Of a stretch of 64,000 nt of DNA, positions 36,046-47,851 are shown piece after piece. Below the pieces are notes generated by a model, which searched no databases, was not told the origin of the DNA, and was given only the letters and a program-made list of their open reading frames with translations. Numbering within the stretch: the stretch's first letter is position 1; each line of letters opens with the position of its first letter. Source of the DNA: Prinsepia uniflora. Its lineage: Eukaryota; Streptophyta; Magnoliopsida; Rosales; Rosaceae. A program made the position numbers and the translations under genes. Location: positions 34,077,742-34,141,741 of the forward strand of contig CM064873.1 in assembly GCA_032719365.1 (NCBI GenBank), given 5' to 3'.

Positions 36046-37147
36046 CATGCTGAGTTTGCGAGATTAATTAACGATTATCGGGACTAATAAGAAAATTAGT
36101 TGTGGATTTTCAGACGGTTAGTGCAGAATGACGATTTTGCCCTTGGAACGGGTAAAATGATGAATTTTGACCCGGGAGCTCAAATGCACGAGGATCAAGG
36201 ATCGTTACGTAGATCGGGATGTTACAAGTCTGTAGACAAGCGGCACGTTAAAATTGGACGTTCAACGAAAAAGTTACAGGTGATTGAAGGAAATTGGTGT
36301 TATTCATGCATATCGAAAAAATTGTACAAATGGCCTCTTTGGATTGGTTAGGAAATCTGGGTGGAGCAATTGATGAGTGACACATGTCCATCATCTTATT
36401 GGCTCGAACCCCAAGTATGTGGCATATTTGTTCATTCTTCTTCTTTGTTCTCCCTTACCCGAAACATCCAAACAAACCCAAAAATCCACACACCCATCTT
36501 CCTCAAACCTCATCCATTGTTTATGGAGTGTGAAGAGAAGTGAGAGAGTGAGGGAGACGATCACAATGGTGGCAACAATGAACGTAACCATGGACGGTGG
36601 TCGGAAACCCGCAGGTAAGCCATTTTGAGTTCAAAAATTTGAAATTGAAATCTAGGAATTTTTAAGGGTTTCTAATGACCAAAACCTGTTACTTGGGACC
36701 GTATGAGGCTGTATGAACCAAAATCAAATATCGAGGTGGTCGGAATCGACAAGAAATTGAAGTTGCAGGTGGTATTCACTGTTCATCGTGGGGAAGGTTT
36801 CAACTACTGAATCCAATGGTGGTGGTTTCAGGTTGATCGGAGATCGTTAGGGTGGTTAAATTGAGGTTATTAGCCTAGGGATCCATGTCTGGGACACGTT
36901 GACTTTTCTGGGAATTTTCAGGGTTTTTTATTAGGAGTTGTCTAGGTTGGTAGTGACCTTTAAGTATGTTTTGAATAGGTCCAAACAACCCGGAGAGTTC
37001 AGTATAGCCCTGAGTGGCTTACGGCGCAGCTTGCAAGCGTGCATCATGGACGGTCTGTGAGTGGACATTTGATTTCTAAATATGATGCATGCATAACTGT
37101 TTTATATGTTTTATGAACATGATTTGAGATTCCTTGAGTGCATATGG

Positions 37148-37149
<2 letters not shown>

Positions 37150-37178
<29 letters not shown>
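37150..37178. repeat. (TA)n microsatellite
   Basis: About 14 TA units. The sister LTR at about 52335 has only TTTATTTATATTTG here, so the run arose after the two LTRs were formed. Confidence 0.95.
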
Positions 37179-37180
<2 letters not shown>

Positions 37181-38267
37181 TGTTTGTAATTTCATATGAT
37201 TGTGGTGTTGTACGTATTTCGCAATCTAGACTTTATATTGTACCTTGGGCTTTGGCCAAGTTTTTACACGTGCTTATGTTTTCAAATGATTTGAATAGGG
37301 AAATGATAATGAGATTTCGGGCTTGAGCCCAATTGGTTTATGGTATCGGGCTTGAGACCCTATTTGGATTTGAACTTAGGCTGAATCCCTATGAGATTTT
37401 GAATGGATCAGATTCCTTGATTCCTGTTTTTGTGGAAATGGTTTATGGAAATTATACCTCGGGCTGAGACCCTGTTGAAATATTTATTACAGTCTTACAA
37501 TGGTTTTCCACTGGTTTGATTATGGTTTTTAAATATACCATCCTTACGAGTGGTTGTCTCCTCCAGACGTCCCGTAGTATCCTGGAGTAGTCACAGAGCA
37601 TTTCTTGAGAGGGGCCGCTCTACGGAGAGGCTCATGATCAGGATTTCTAGAGATCGATATACCCCGGGCAGTGATCCGATGGAGGCATATCATTATGGTA
37701 CCACCTCGAACACTAGTGGACCCAAGGGAACCCTCGGACTTGAGACCCCGAGTAGCACGTGTAGCTTTAGAACTGTGATAGTATTGATTAGACATCTAGG
37801 ATGCCAATGATTGGTTAAATTGTATTTTACTGATTTGGGATGAGTCCCCACTTGTTTTGGTTTTGGGTAAAGACCCACATGATTTGGTTTTCGGTAGGGA
37901 CCCACGTGGTTTAGTTTTGGGCTGAGACCCTACTGAGGATATGGAAATGATTGAGAAATGTTTTCATTGTGGTTTGATTTGAGAAGCATTTTTCACTGGT
38001 TACGGCTTTAGAAGCCTTATGATTAAATTTAAATGAAGTGGTTGTATAACTGGTTTCTATGCATGCATGCTTTTTAGTGAAGGGTATAAATGTCTTTTCA
38101 GAAATGTGTTTTATATACTGTTTATTTTTGTCCACTCACAGCTTTTCCTATTTTTAATACACTTCAGGTTAATCGCGGATGCGGGCTATAGCAGAGACCG
38201 AGACATCACATGCCTCCACATATCCTGGCGTACTCTAAAAACCCCGTGAGGGTTAGGTGTATCCCTG

Positions 38268-38288
38268 GTCTGGCACGGAGTGTCAGAC
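38268..38288 (+). other. Leader hairpin copy with a wobble pair
   Basis: Arms GTCTGGCAC and GTGTCAGAC around GGA; one A-U pair is replaced by G-U, which an RNA stem tolerates. Confidence 0.72.
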
Positions 38289-38344
38289 GGGAGAATGCAA
38301 ATCCCACGTTAATCTAGGGAGGATTGGGATGGGTCGTATCAGTT

Positions 38345-38356
38345 TGGTATCAAAGC
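38345..38356 (+). other. Primer-binding site, one mismatch
   Basis: TGGTATCAAAGC, three bases after the LTR end; one G to A change from the standard site. Confidence 0.85.
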
Positions 38357-40702
38357 ACTAGGTTGCTCTTGGAATGTTACGCATGCGCAGGCTGTGATGT
38401 CTCTGGGCTGTTTCTTTCCCGCCATCAGCCTGATAGTTAGGGTAAGAGCGGAGTGTTTTCTTGGTTTGGTCTGCTCGTGGTTGTGACAAACGTGGCTATC
38501 AAATGATGTAGTTGAGATTGTTGAGAGTTGGGCGACATTTGAGGAACGTTTCTTATGTGATTTTGCCCAAAAGTTGTGAGTTTTGAGGGAGGGAGAGTTC
38601 CTTCGACATAAGCCACGGATTGGTTGTTCGAGTACCTCCAATAAACCTAAGGTACGGGATACCTGGTTTGGTGACAGGTTCCCTAGTGGTTGTGAGACAG
38701 ATGTTTTACCTTGCCTTGGTAAATGTGCACGAGTATCGAGTGCGGGAGTTGATTCCATAAGAGTTGGGATGTCAGAATCAGGTGATTAAACTGCTACCCA
38801 TTTGGATGTGCATAAACGGTATAATGGACAATGGACATTGGACATGTTATGATGTCCTGAGTTCCATCGGAATGAGCAAAACTTAGGGAGTTGGTTTTGA
38901 CCAGACTACTAGTAAATATACTTCCTTCTCCAGTAAACTTCTCAGCACTCATGGAGGTATAAGATTGTAAGGGTAAACTGAATTGAGGAGTGACTTGCTC
39001 ATGGGTAGATCACTACAGTAGTTATCAATATATATTATTGGTTGGTGAAGGAGACTTCTCATTTTCTGCTTCTATGGTTACAATTTCTCTTGGTGCATGG
39101 ATGTCAGGACAGGTAGTGGATCAAATTTAATGAGTTGAGGAGCAGTTTCTGTTTGGTGTTACCTGACGTTGGTGACTGTAGTTGGATTGGTATTTACACT
39201 CACGTAGGACGAATTTTGATGTCATCGTCTTTGATTATCCTAAAGTGGGATATCATCATGGGCTAGGTAAAGGAAATCTTCAATTCATAGAGTAAGTGAC
39301 GACAAGTTCAGTGGGTTATGAGTTTGGGTCGCGACGACCGAAAGGATCGAGTTGGTTGTGGATCGAGAGAGTTTGAAATTGTCGTTGGCCAATCAGGACG
39401 ATGGAGTTTGGATTCACTCAGATAGGATGAGTGTATTGACTATCGGATAGAACTTATTTCATGGTAAACAAGATGATATGTTGAATATCATTCAAGAATA
39501 GATGAATAGCAGATGCCTCGAGTAAGATTTTGGGCAGGTTCGTTATTGCTTCCGAAGAGTTGTCGGTTCGGGATTGGTACGTCTTGGTGGGCATGAGTTA
39601 GCACTCCAAAATTGAAGTGTGATTGATTTAGTAACCCTGTAGAGGATGGACTACATCTGAGATAGTTATGATGCGTGGTTCAGCTTGTGATTGTTTGTTC
39701 GTACTACGTGGTGCGTGAGTACAATTTGTGAGCAGGCATGAGTGGTGCCTTGTGGTTGTGTGTTGGGTGCACCTGTGAGTAGGACACGTTGGACAGTAAA
39801 TATAGACGTGTTGGTAATCGGATTGATTCCAATATTGTTGGTTTGTTGAGAACGTGGATTGGACATCGAGTATTGTGCTTATTAGTAGTGTGATTGTGTG
39901 AGGGTTCAGTGATTGTATGAGCTGGTGCTCAGAACCAGGGCTGGCCAGAGGAACCCTATAGTTGAGTTGTGTTATCTCTCCTAGGGCAAGTATTTGATGG
40001 GGTCCAGATACACTCAGGTGGAGTGAGTTGGTGGTTAGTGTAACCACTGGACGAGTAAGACGCCAGTTTGGTATTAACGGAACGAGTGAGGTGATAGTTA
40101 AGACTTTCCTCAAGTCAGGATCACAGTGTTGTGCGCTGAGTGATACGAGGTTTGGTGCAAGGTACCCTGGTAGGACTCTAGAAGGAGTCGAGGTTTTTGT
40201 TAGTGGCTCGAGCAGTGGTAGCGGAGTTTGTGCTAAAAACAACGGCCTCGAACTATAGACCGTCTAGCGACAGGAAATTTGAGATTTGAGATATCTTAGT
40301 GAGAACAAGATGTCAGCTTGAGTTGTCAACAGATTGGTCAAATGAGCAGGATGGTAAGTGGACCTGTCAGATTGTTGTCAGCTTGGTATCTGTTGACCGG
40401 TGAGTTGAATGGGTGTGGACGTCTGAGTTGACGTTTGGATTCCTGAGACTTGGTAGTGAAAGTTGAGTTTTGGAGCTTTGGAAGCTTCCGTTGACGGGTT
40501 GGTCACATGGTGGCTGGTTAAGGTCACAGAGGACTGAGCTGAGTATCAGCATTGACCATTGGATTTTGGTTAGCATTGAGTGACGTTTTAGTATAGACAA
40601 GTAGTGTGACTAGTTAATTGGACGTGTAAGTTTACACGAGCGTGCCTTGAGTTTGAGGCAGGATTGGATTTCCATAGTTGGGATGTGGATTTGGATCAGT
40701 TT
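38357..40702 (+). mobile_element. Non-coding internal domain
   Basis: About 2.35 kb, homologous to the other non-coding internals (GTGATGTCTCTGGGCT and CAGCCTGATAGTTAGGG just after the primer site). No gag or pol motif is present. The longest open frame (39628-40242, minus, 204 codons) is antisense and not conserved as a protein. Confidence 0.75.
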
Positions 40703-40737
40703 GAATTTCGAGGATGAAATTATTTAAGGGGGAAGAT
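40703..40737 (+). other. Polypurine tract and pol-end relic
   Basis: GAATTTCGAGGATGAAAT followed by TATTTAAGGGGGAAGAT, ending at the 3' LTR start. Confidence 0.88.
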
Positions 40738-41759
40738 TGTAATAACCCGTCCCGAGTTTGCGAGATTATTTAAGAATTATCGGGACTAATCGGGAATTAT
40801 TCATGGATTTTCAAACGGTTGGTGCAGAATGACGATTTTACCCCTAGAATGGATAAAATGTTGATTTTTTATCTGGTAGGTCAAATGCACGAGGATCGTT
40901 ACGTAGATCGGGATGTTACAAGTTCGTAGACAGGAGGCACGTCGAAATTGAACATTCGATGAAAAAGTTACGGGTCATGGAAGGAAAATGATACTATTCA
41001 TGCATATTGAGAAAATTGTACAAATGGCCTTTTTGGATTGGTTAGGAAATTTGGGTGGACTAATTGATGAGTGACACATGTCCCTCATATGATTGGCCCA
41101 AACCCCAAGTATGTGGGATATTTGTTCATTCTTTTTCTTTGTTCTCCCTTACCCGAAACACCCAAACAAACCCAAAAACCCATACACTCATCTTCATCAA
41201 ACCTCATCCATTGTTTCTAGAGTGTGAAGAGAAGTGAAAGAGTGAAGGGAGATCATCACGATGGTGGCAATGACGAAGGCAACCGTGGATTGTGGCTGGA
41301 AACCCACAGGTAAGCCATTTTGAGTTCTAAAATTTGAAATTGAAATCTAGGGATTTTTAAGGGTTTCTAATGACCAAAACGCGTTCCTTGGAATATGTAA
41401 GGCTGTAGGGACCAAAATCAAGGATCGAGGTGGTCGGAGTCGACGGGAAATCGAAGTTGCAAGTGGTCGGAGGAGTGAAGACCAAGATGCTCACATGGGA
41501 AGAAAAATGGCGGGAAATGGTGGTAAGAGGAGTGAAAACCAGTCAAGTCTGGTCGACCCGCTATAGTGAAATGGGTCAGACCCATCAAGAGGTTTATGAT
41601 GATGATGTCAGCAAGGTGACATCATCATCTATCAGAGGTGTCAGGCCACGTGGCCAATCAAGGGCTACCACATTGCAGTTGTCAGGTCTAGTCAGCACTG
41701 ACAGGTTTCAGACACTTGGACCAATTAGGGCATGGACACGAATTTTGAGGTGGGACCGA
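40738..41759 (+). mobile_element. 3' LTR of the element 36051-53525, left portion
   Basis: Starts TGTAATAACCCGTCCCG directly after the polypurine tract and follows the 5' LTR closely up to about 41460. Then it carries about 300 bp (with an ACGT-rich stretch, 41590-41750) that the 5' LTR lacks. It is interrupted at 41759 by the element 41760-51968 and continues at 51969. Confidence 0.85.
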
Positions 41760-44532
41760 TGTAACGATCCGTCTCGAATTCCGAGATTATATTAGTGACT
41801 AATGAAGGATTGTTGAGGTTAATCGGTAATTAGTTGGGCGAAATCGGATGAACAATGCAAAATGACCGTTTTGCCCCTAGTCGTCGGTAAAATATTGACT
41901 TTTGACCCCGAAAGTCCAATGGCTGAGGGCCAAGGACCGTTACGTGGACCGGGTCGATACGAATCCGTAGACAGGTGGCACGCTGAAATCGAACGACGGA
42001 CGGAGAAGTTATAGTTCATGGAAGTTCGATTGAACTATACACGCATTACGAGGAAATGATTTGGTGGTAATATCTGATTGGGCAGATATTTAAGTGAGAC
42101 CCATGGATGCTCATCCCATTGGCCCTTAACCCCAAAATGTGGATCTACAATGTGATTGGTCCACTTGGATTAAAATATTTATATTTTCTACCCACCTCTC
42201 ATCCTAGCCCTTCCTCTCCACCTCCCCCTTTCATCTCCACCGTCCATCTCCCTCCTCTATTACCATCATCAGCCTCACCATATTTTCTTCTTCAAACAAC
42301 CCGAGCATCATTCTTCATTCTCCCTAAGAAAAACACACGAAACACCACCCCACCACCATACTTGCATCCAAACGTTCGTGTGAAAGAATAGTGAGAGACT
42401 GAGAGTGACGAGGACGACGGGGCACGGCGGGGGGTGAGTCAAAAAAGCAAACCTGAGAACCCATTTTTATTTTCAAAATTTAAAGTTGAGTTTTGGACGT
42501 CATTTTGAATTCCTATTGATTCTAAAGAGACCTAGGGACCATGACGACTCGATGAGGATCAAATTCGATGGAAATAGATGGTTAGAAAGATTGGAAACCG
42601 AGCTTGAAGGTCAAGCTCCCTGTTTGATCATGGAACATGAGTCTTTGTTGGTTTTTCACAAGTTTTGGAGTCTTAAATGGATAGGGAATGAGTAGAGCAA
42701 GGTTTAGGAATCGAAAGGGACAAGAATGGATCGAAAATGAGAGAGATATAGCATTGCACCGGTCGCACAGATCTGGTCAGGTTTGAACCAGGCGAACTAG
42801 GTTTTCTGGAGGTAGGGGTAACATTGTAGCAGGCGCGTGGCTTTCATGCACAACCCCTTTGGGCGGCACGTGAGGGCGCGTGAGGTCGCGTGGAGGGTCC
42901 TTTGGGGATGACTTTAACATGACTTTTAATCTATTCGATGTAACAAACATTTTGGGACTGGTTTCGTGTCAATCGGACACCGTCTCGATCTTGTTCGGAC
43001 ATTCGAAGGTTTAGGATCGAGTTTAAAAATAGTTAAAAATTTGGGAAAATTACAGGGCTTCAATAAGAGGTTAATTAGGTATTTAGCAACCCTCTAAAGT
43101 GATTTGGACGGGTTTGGGAGTCCCAATGATGATGTTTAGCCCGGGGAGGCTTACGACACGCAAATCGATGTGGTAGCGTAGGACGGTCTGTGAGTGGACC
43201 TTGATTTCTAAACTGTGATGCATGCATAAATGTTGTATATGGTTTATAGATGTGATTCTATGATGATGATTTGGATGATTGTGATTTATATGATTTCACG
43301 CATTTCTAGGCGATTTACATGTTTGCAAGTAAATCGAGGTTTACGATTTTACACTGAATATCCGTACTTATAGTTTTAGAAACGGTTTAATGGAATGATT
43401 GTGGATTTGAAAAGGTAAACCCGGGCATGAGACCTCTTTGTTTTGGAAACCCTCGGACTCGAAGTCCATTTTAATCACGTTATCGGGCTAGTGGCCCAAT
43501 TGGTTCTTGAATCGATTTCGAATTTGAAAATATTGAATCGGGCACGAGCCCATTTGATTTACGAACTTCCGGACTTGAAGTCCATTTGATTTAACAAGGC
43601 ATCGGGCCGAAGGCCCAGTTGGTTTACGTATCGAGTTCGAGGCCCAGTTGATTTATAAATCGGGCTCGGAGCCCAGTTAGGTTACAAAATCGGGCACGAG
43701 GCCCATTTAGTTTACGAAATCGGGCACGAGGTCCATTTAGTTTACGAAATCAGGCAGGAGGCCTAGTTGGTTTACAAATCGGGTCGGAGGCCCAGTTGGT
43801 TTTCGAATCGGGCAGGAGGTCCAGTTAGGTTACGAATCGTGCAGGAGGCCCAGTTGGTTTATGAATTCGGGCTGAGGGCCCAGTTATGGTTTACGATTGT
43901 GATTTTGGGTCGAGGACCTGTAAATGGATTTCTGGTTCATTACGGTTTATGGAGGCCATGCAAGAACCTTTGAAAGGTTTTGACAATGATTTCAAATGGT
44001 TTTCATATACCATCCTTATATATTTATGGATTGTCTCCTCCGGGGAGGGTCGTTGGCCTGGGTGGATCCCGGAGTAGTCACGGAGCATTAACTGAGTGGA
44101 GTCGCCCTCATTGGGTACCTTACTCTCAGGAAGGATATTATGGATTATAACCCCAGTGAGGGTCATTGATCTACGGACATTGACCTGGGTGGACCCTGGG
44201 GAGACTTGAGATTTGAGAACCCGGGTAGCACGGGCGTAGCTCTAGATACCATGACAGGATTGGTTATATGATAGATGATATTGATAAACATGATTTCTTG
44301 GATTTGCAAAATTGTGTTTTATGAATGATAAATCGATTTGGGCTGAGATCCTACATATTTTTACTATGTTATGGATTTCTGTAAATAGCTTTTTAGTGAA
44401 GGGAACAGAGGTCTTTTATGAAATGTGTTTTTATGAACTTATTGCTTTCCATCCACTCACAGTCTTTTCTGGTTTTTAATGCTCTTCAAGTTGATCTCAG
44501 ATATGGACTATGGCATAAACCGAGACATCACA
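41760..44532 (+). mobile_element. Family 1 5' LTR of the element 41760-51968, left portion
   Basis: Starts TGTAACGATCCGTC. The solo LTR at 44533-47846 splits it, and the rest is 47852-47988. It contains the CGCGTGG/CACGC stem (about 42834), the GTGAGT donor-like site (43190), TGCATGCA (43219), a long mini-hairpin array and the acceptor-like CTTCAAG at 44490; the second TGCATGCA is lost. The left flank ACCGA and right flank ATCGG (51969) look like a target duplication with two transitions. Confidence 0.85.
43420..43920 (+). repeat. GGGC...GCCC mini-hairpin tandem array
   Basis: At least twelve units of about 28-35 bp of the form TCGGGC-ACGAG-GCCCAGTTGGTTTACGAA. Most units keep a GGGC/GCCC (or GGGT/ACCC) inverted repeat, although the bases between and around change. 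This is the most regular copy of the array. Confidence 0.88.
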
Positions 44533-44585
44533 TGTTAAGACCGGTCCCAGATCCCCCGGGATTAATGTGGGACCTGCTTGATCCC

Positions 44586-44606
44586 GTCTGACACGGAGTA
44601 TCAGAC
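44586..44606 (-). other. Leader hairpin copy, one mismatch
   Basis: Arms GTCTGACAC and GTATCAGAC around GGA. Confidence 0.6.
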
Positions 44607-45049
44607 CAGGGAAAATTCCATCTCTAACCCTCGCTGGGGCTATCAGAGTGCGTCAGGATCGTAGGAGGAGGGGAGTGATGTCTCGTCTCTGCTACAGCCC
44701 TCATCCGCGATCAACCTGAAGGGCATTAAAACATTAAAAGTCGTGAGTGGACAAAATAAACATTTCATTAAAAACATTTTCGCAAAAAGTCGTTTATGCC
44801 CTTCATAAAGACATATGCATGCATTCAAAAACATTTGATCAATCGTTCATAAAACTATTTATCAAACATATCAAAACCTTTCAAGGGTTCATGCTCGGTT
44901 CCCATAAACCGTCATGACCCGTAAATTCATTTGGGTCCACGACCCGAAATCACCAAAAACCCGTAAGTCAAATCAATAGGGACTCAGCCCAAATCACGTC
45001 ACGTGGGTCTCAGCCCAAAACCTTTCTCAGTGAAATACCAACTCACAGA

Positions 45050-45250
45050 ATACGGGGTCTCTGCCCCAAACCATTTTCTAAATCATAAAACACAGGGTCT
45101 TCGCCCTCAAATCTCGTATACGGGGTCGCAGCCCCAAATCACTTTCTAATCATAAAACATAGGGTCTCCGCCCTCAAATCTCATATACGGGGTCGCAGCC
45201 CCAAATCACTTTCTAATCATAAAACATAGGGTCTCCGCCTTCAATCACTT
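45050..45250 (-). repeat. Three tandem units of 67-68 bp
   Basis: Units start at about 45053, 45121 and 45188 with CGGGGTCGCAGCCCC; the last two are almost identical, so the duplication is recent. Each unit contains two mini-hairpins (GGGGTC..GACCCC-like and AGGGTCTCCGCCCT). Confidence 0.9.
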
Positions 45251-45699
45251 TCCATAAAACCTCATACGTATCGAAGTACGTATAACCCATCCGCGGCACT
45301 TCCGAGAAGATGCCAACTCGGGGCACACAGCCCCTAGGGAACACATCCCCGATATATGTCACGATATCATCAATCTATCTAGTGTGCACACTACTCGGCG
45401 TCTCACTCCGAGTCTTCTCCCAGGAATCTCTATCTGGGAGGCTCAATCACTGGATCTAGTCCGAGCTCTCTCTCTGGATCTAGTCCACACATCTCTCCGG
45501 AATCTGGTCCGGGACCACATCATATCTAGTAACCACCACTCCTGGAACGGGATCCCTATGGGGATACCCATTCTGGTCTGTGGATCGTGACTCTCCAAGT
45601 CGACGCTGGAGGAGACCATATAATCAATATGGAGGGTTCATTCACATTTCAAATCTCTTTCTTTCTTTCTCAAATACTTTATTTCTCAAAAATCATTTC

Positions 45700-46150
45700 T
45701 CAACTGGGTCTCATACCCGATTCATCTCAACAGGATTAATCGAATCCGATTCAAATCCATTTCACAGGCCTCGGCCTAAATCCACAGTTCAACTGGGTCT
45801 CATGCCCGAATTCTCATTTCAAAAACTGAACTGGGACTCAAGCCCGATAACACGAATAACTGGGCCCTAAGCCCGAACCACTACTCAACAGGACCTCAAG
45901 TCTGATTTCACAACCAACGGGCCCTTAAGCCCGATATCTCAACTAAATGGGTCTCAGGCCCGATATCATCAATCAACGGGGCATCAAGCCCAATAGTACC
46001 ACTAACTGGGCCTCAAACCCGAATCGTAAACCAACTGGACCCTCGGTCCGATCGTATAGCTCAAATGGACCCTAGGTCCGATTCCTCGTCAAAACAAATG
46101 GACTCCAAGTCCGATAGTTTATAAATCAATTGGGTCTCACACCCGAGTTC
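45700..46150 (-). repeat. GGGC...GCCC mini-hairpin array
   Basis: At least eleven degenerate units such as ACTGGGTCTCATGCCCGA, AACGGGCCCTTAAGCCCGA and ATGGACTCCAAGTCCGA. In several, both arms differ together (GGGC with GCCC, GGAC with GTCC). Confidence 0.8.
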
Positions 46151-46687
46151 ATGTTTCTAAATCCAAAATCCATTTATTAAACCCTCGTTGAAAACCTAGA
46201 ATGTATATGCATCGTATAAAACTGGAAATCTCGAAGTACGTGCAAATACATAAATCCTAGGCTACCACAAACAAATGCACTCATGGCATCACAAAACATA
46301 TATTAAAACAATTATAAAACATTTATGCATGCATCGAATTCGAAAGAAAGGTCCACTCACAAACCGTCCGAAGCCGCGCCTCTATACGCGTGCCATAACC
46401 GTCTCCCGGGTCAAACGTCGCCTCCGAGATTCCCAAACCTGTCCAAATTCATTTAGAGGGTTATTAACTACTTAAATAACCCCTCACTAAAGTCCCGTAA
46501 TTTTCCAGAATTTCTAACTATTTTTAAACGCGAACCTAAACCTTCGAACGTCCCGAACTATAACGAAACGATGTCCGATTGACACGAAACCAGTCCCAAA
46601 ATGTTCGTTACATCGAATAGATGATTTCGTATGTTGAAACCACCCTCAAAAGAGGGTTCACATGCTCGCATACGCCCCAAGAAGAGA

Positions 46688-46706
46688 CTGCGCGTGGTCC
46701 TCACGC
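46688..46706 (-). promoter_or_regulatory. GCGCGTG/CACGCGC stem
   Basis: Seven-base inverted repeat with a five-base spacer near an ACTGTGCAGTC sequence. The same arrangement is at 4617-4635 and 8304-8322; decayed forms are at 19453, 29213, 31278, 42834 and 61392. Confidence 0.65.
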
Positions 46707-47314
46707 GCCACTGTGCAGTCTTTTTCTTCCTTGCATTAGACCGGTCCGGCTGGTTCGACTGTGCAGTCCTGTCCAGCTGGACCGGCGTGGCTGGTCCGGC
46801 CAGTTTCCTCTTTCATTTTTTGTCCAATATCTTCCTTTTTGATCCCATTCTTCCTATTTTCATGTTTCCTATCCCTTCCAATCCCCAAAACCTAAAGAAA
46901 ACCACTAAATCCTATCCATGTTCAACGAGGCTCACGGCCTCTGTTTTTCCCGGCCACCCCAGGGCTTCCTCAGCCACCAACCGCCACCAAAACCATCCTA
47001 ACATCTTCTAACTAACTCATTAACTCCATCCTAATCATCCAAAACAATCTAAATCGTAGAAATCAAATTGAAAATGGAAATTTGGGCAAACCGAGTACCT
47101 CTCGGTTTTCATGGCCACCGTACACGGTGGCGTTGATCCCTGGCCGGCCACCACCTTCCAAACGTCCTCCCTCATTCTCTGGCCTCTCAGTCATGGTTCA
47201 GGGGTTTGGGTTTTGGATTGGGGTGAAGGGTGGATCAGTGTGGTTTGTTTGGAAACAAAGAAAATGAATGATGCACGGGGAAGGTGGATGCATGAATGTG
47301 TTTGAGTGTGCAAT

Positions 47315-47340
47315 GGATGAGTGACACTTGTCACTCATCC
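47315..47340 (-). promoter_or_regulatory. LTR promoter dyad, perfect 12-base arms
   Basis: GGATGAGTGACA, two bases, then its exact reverse complement, followed by ATTGGGCC (inverted CCAAT). Confidence 0.75.
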
Positions 47341-47851
47341 ATTGGGCCAGGGATAAAATATCTGGGCCCCACTAAAAGCCAAAAGGTCCTCGTCTCGTAA
47401 TTCGTGCAATAGTACTTTTGTACTTCCATGAACCGTAACTTCTCTGTCGAACGTCCGAATTCGACGTGCCACCTGTCTACGAATTCGTATCATCCCGATC
47501 TACGTAACAGTCTTCGACCCTCGTCCATCGTACCTCTCGGTCAAAAAGTCAACTTTTTGTCTAATTACCAAAATGCCCTTGAACTTCCGAACGTCAAAAC
47601 TTCTTCCTCGGACGTCGGAATCGAGCGTGCCACCTGTCTATGAACTCGTGACATCACAAACTATGTCACGGTCATTGGCCAAAGTCCATTTGACCGTCGG
47701 AATGAAACGTCAACGATTTGCCCATTCTAGGGGCAAAATCGTCATTTCGCCCGAACGTCCGCTAATTCTTGTCTAATCTCCGATTAGTCTCACTAATCCG
47801 TCATTAATCCTTAATTAATCCCATTAATTTGGGACGGGTCATCACATCACA

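Larger units (their letters stand above)
35147..36050 (-). mobile_element. 5' LTR of the right element, 3' portion (rest at 53526-54446)
   Basis: The LTR end TGTGAGGACCC (35147) abuts the primer site. It contains the leader hairpin (35201-35221), a decayed TGCATGCA at about 35430 and the ACGT-rich module, then stops at 36050 where a plus-strand element begins. The continuation 53526-54446 follows the same order as 13550-14439 in the LTR at 11885-14439. Confidence 0.78.
36051..38341 (+). mobile_element. Family 1 5' LTR of the element 36051-53525
   Basis: It lacks about 15 bases after the initial TG compared with its 3' LTR (TGAGTTTGCG against TGTAATAACCCGTCCCGAGTTTGCG-type start) and ends GGGTCGTATCA at 38341 before the primer site. 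It contains the dyad relic at about 36373, the GTGAGT donor-like site at 37057, TGCATGCA at 37086 and 38060, a (TA)n run and the acceptor-like CTTCAG at 38167, then the leader hairpin at 38268-38288. It is very similar to 40738-41400 plus 51990-53525. Confidence 0.88.
44533..47846 (-). mobile_element. Family 1 solo LTR with target duplication TCACA
   Basis: Left end TGTTAAGACCGGTCCC, right end GGGACGGGTCATCACA. TCACA is present at 44528-44532 and 47847-47851, and removing the LTR restores GAGACATCACACTCTTCCACC as in 51826-51846. At 3.3 kb it is the longest LTR here because of tandem growth (45050-45250 and 45700-46150) and a duplicated promoter block (47440-47690). It contains the leader hairpin at 44586-44606, TGCATGCA at 44816 and 46327, and a perfect promoter dyad at 47315-47340. 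Confidence 0.93.

Noticed and set aside
39628..40242. A 204-codon open frame on the minus strand
   Set aside because: Antisense to a non-coding element internal, rich in S/T/H/P, with no domain; related internals break the frame.
43420..43920. CRISPR-like spaced repeats
   Set aside because: The units are degenerate, spacers are not distinct, and the setting is a plant LTR; it is a tandem repeat array.
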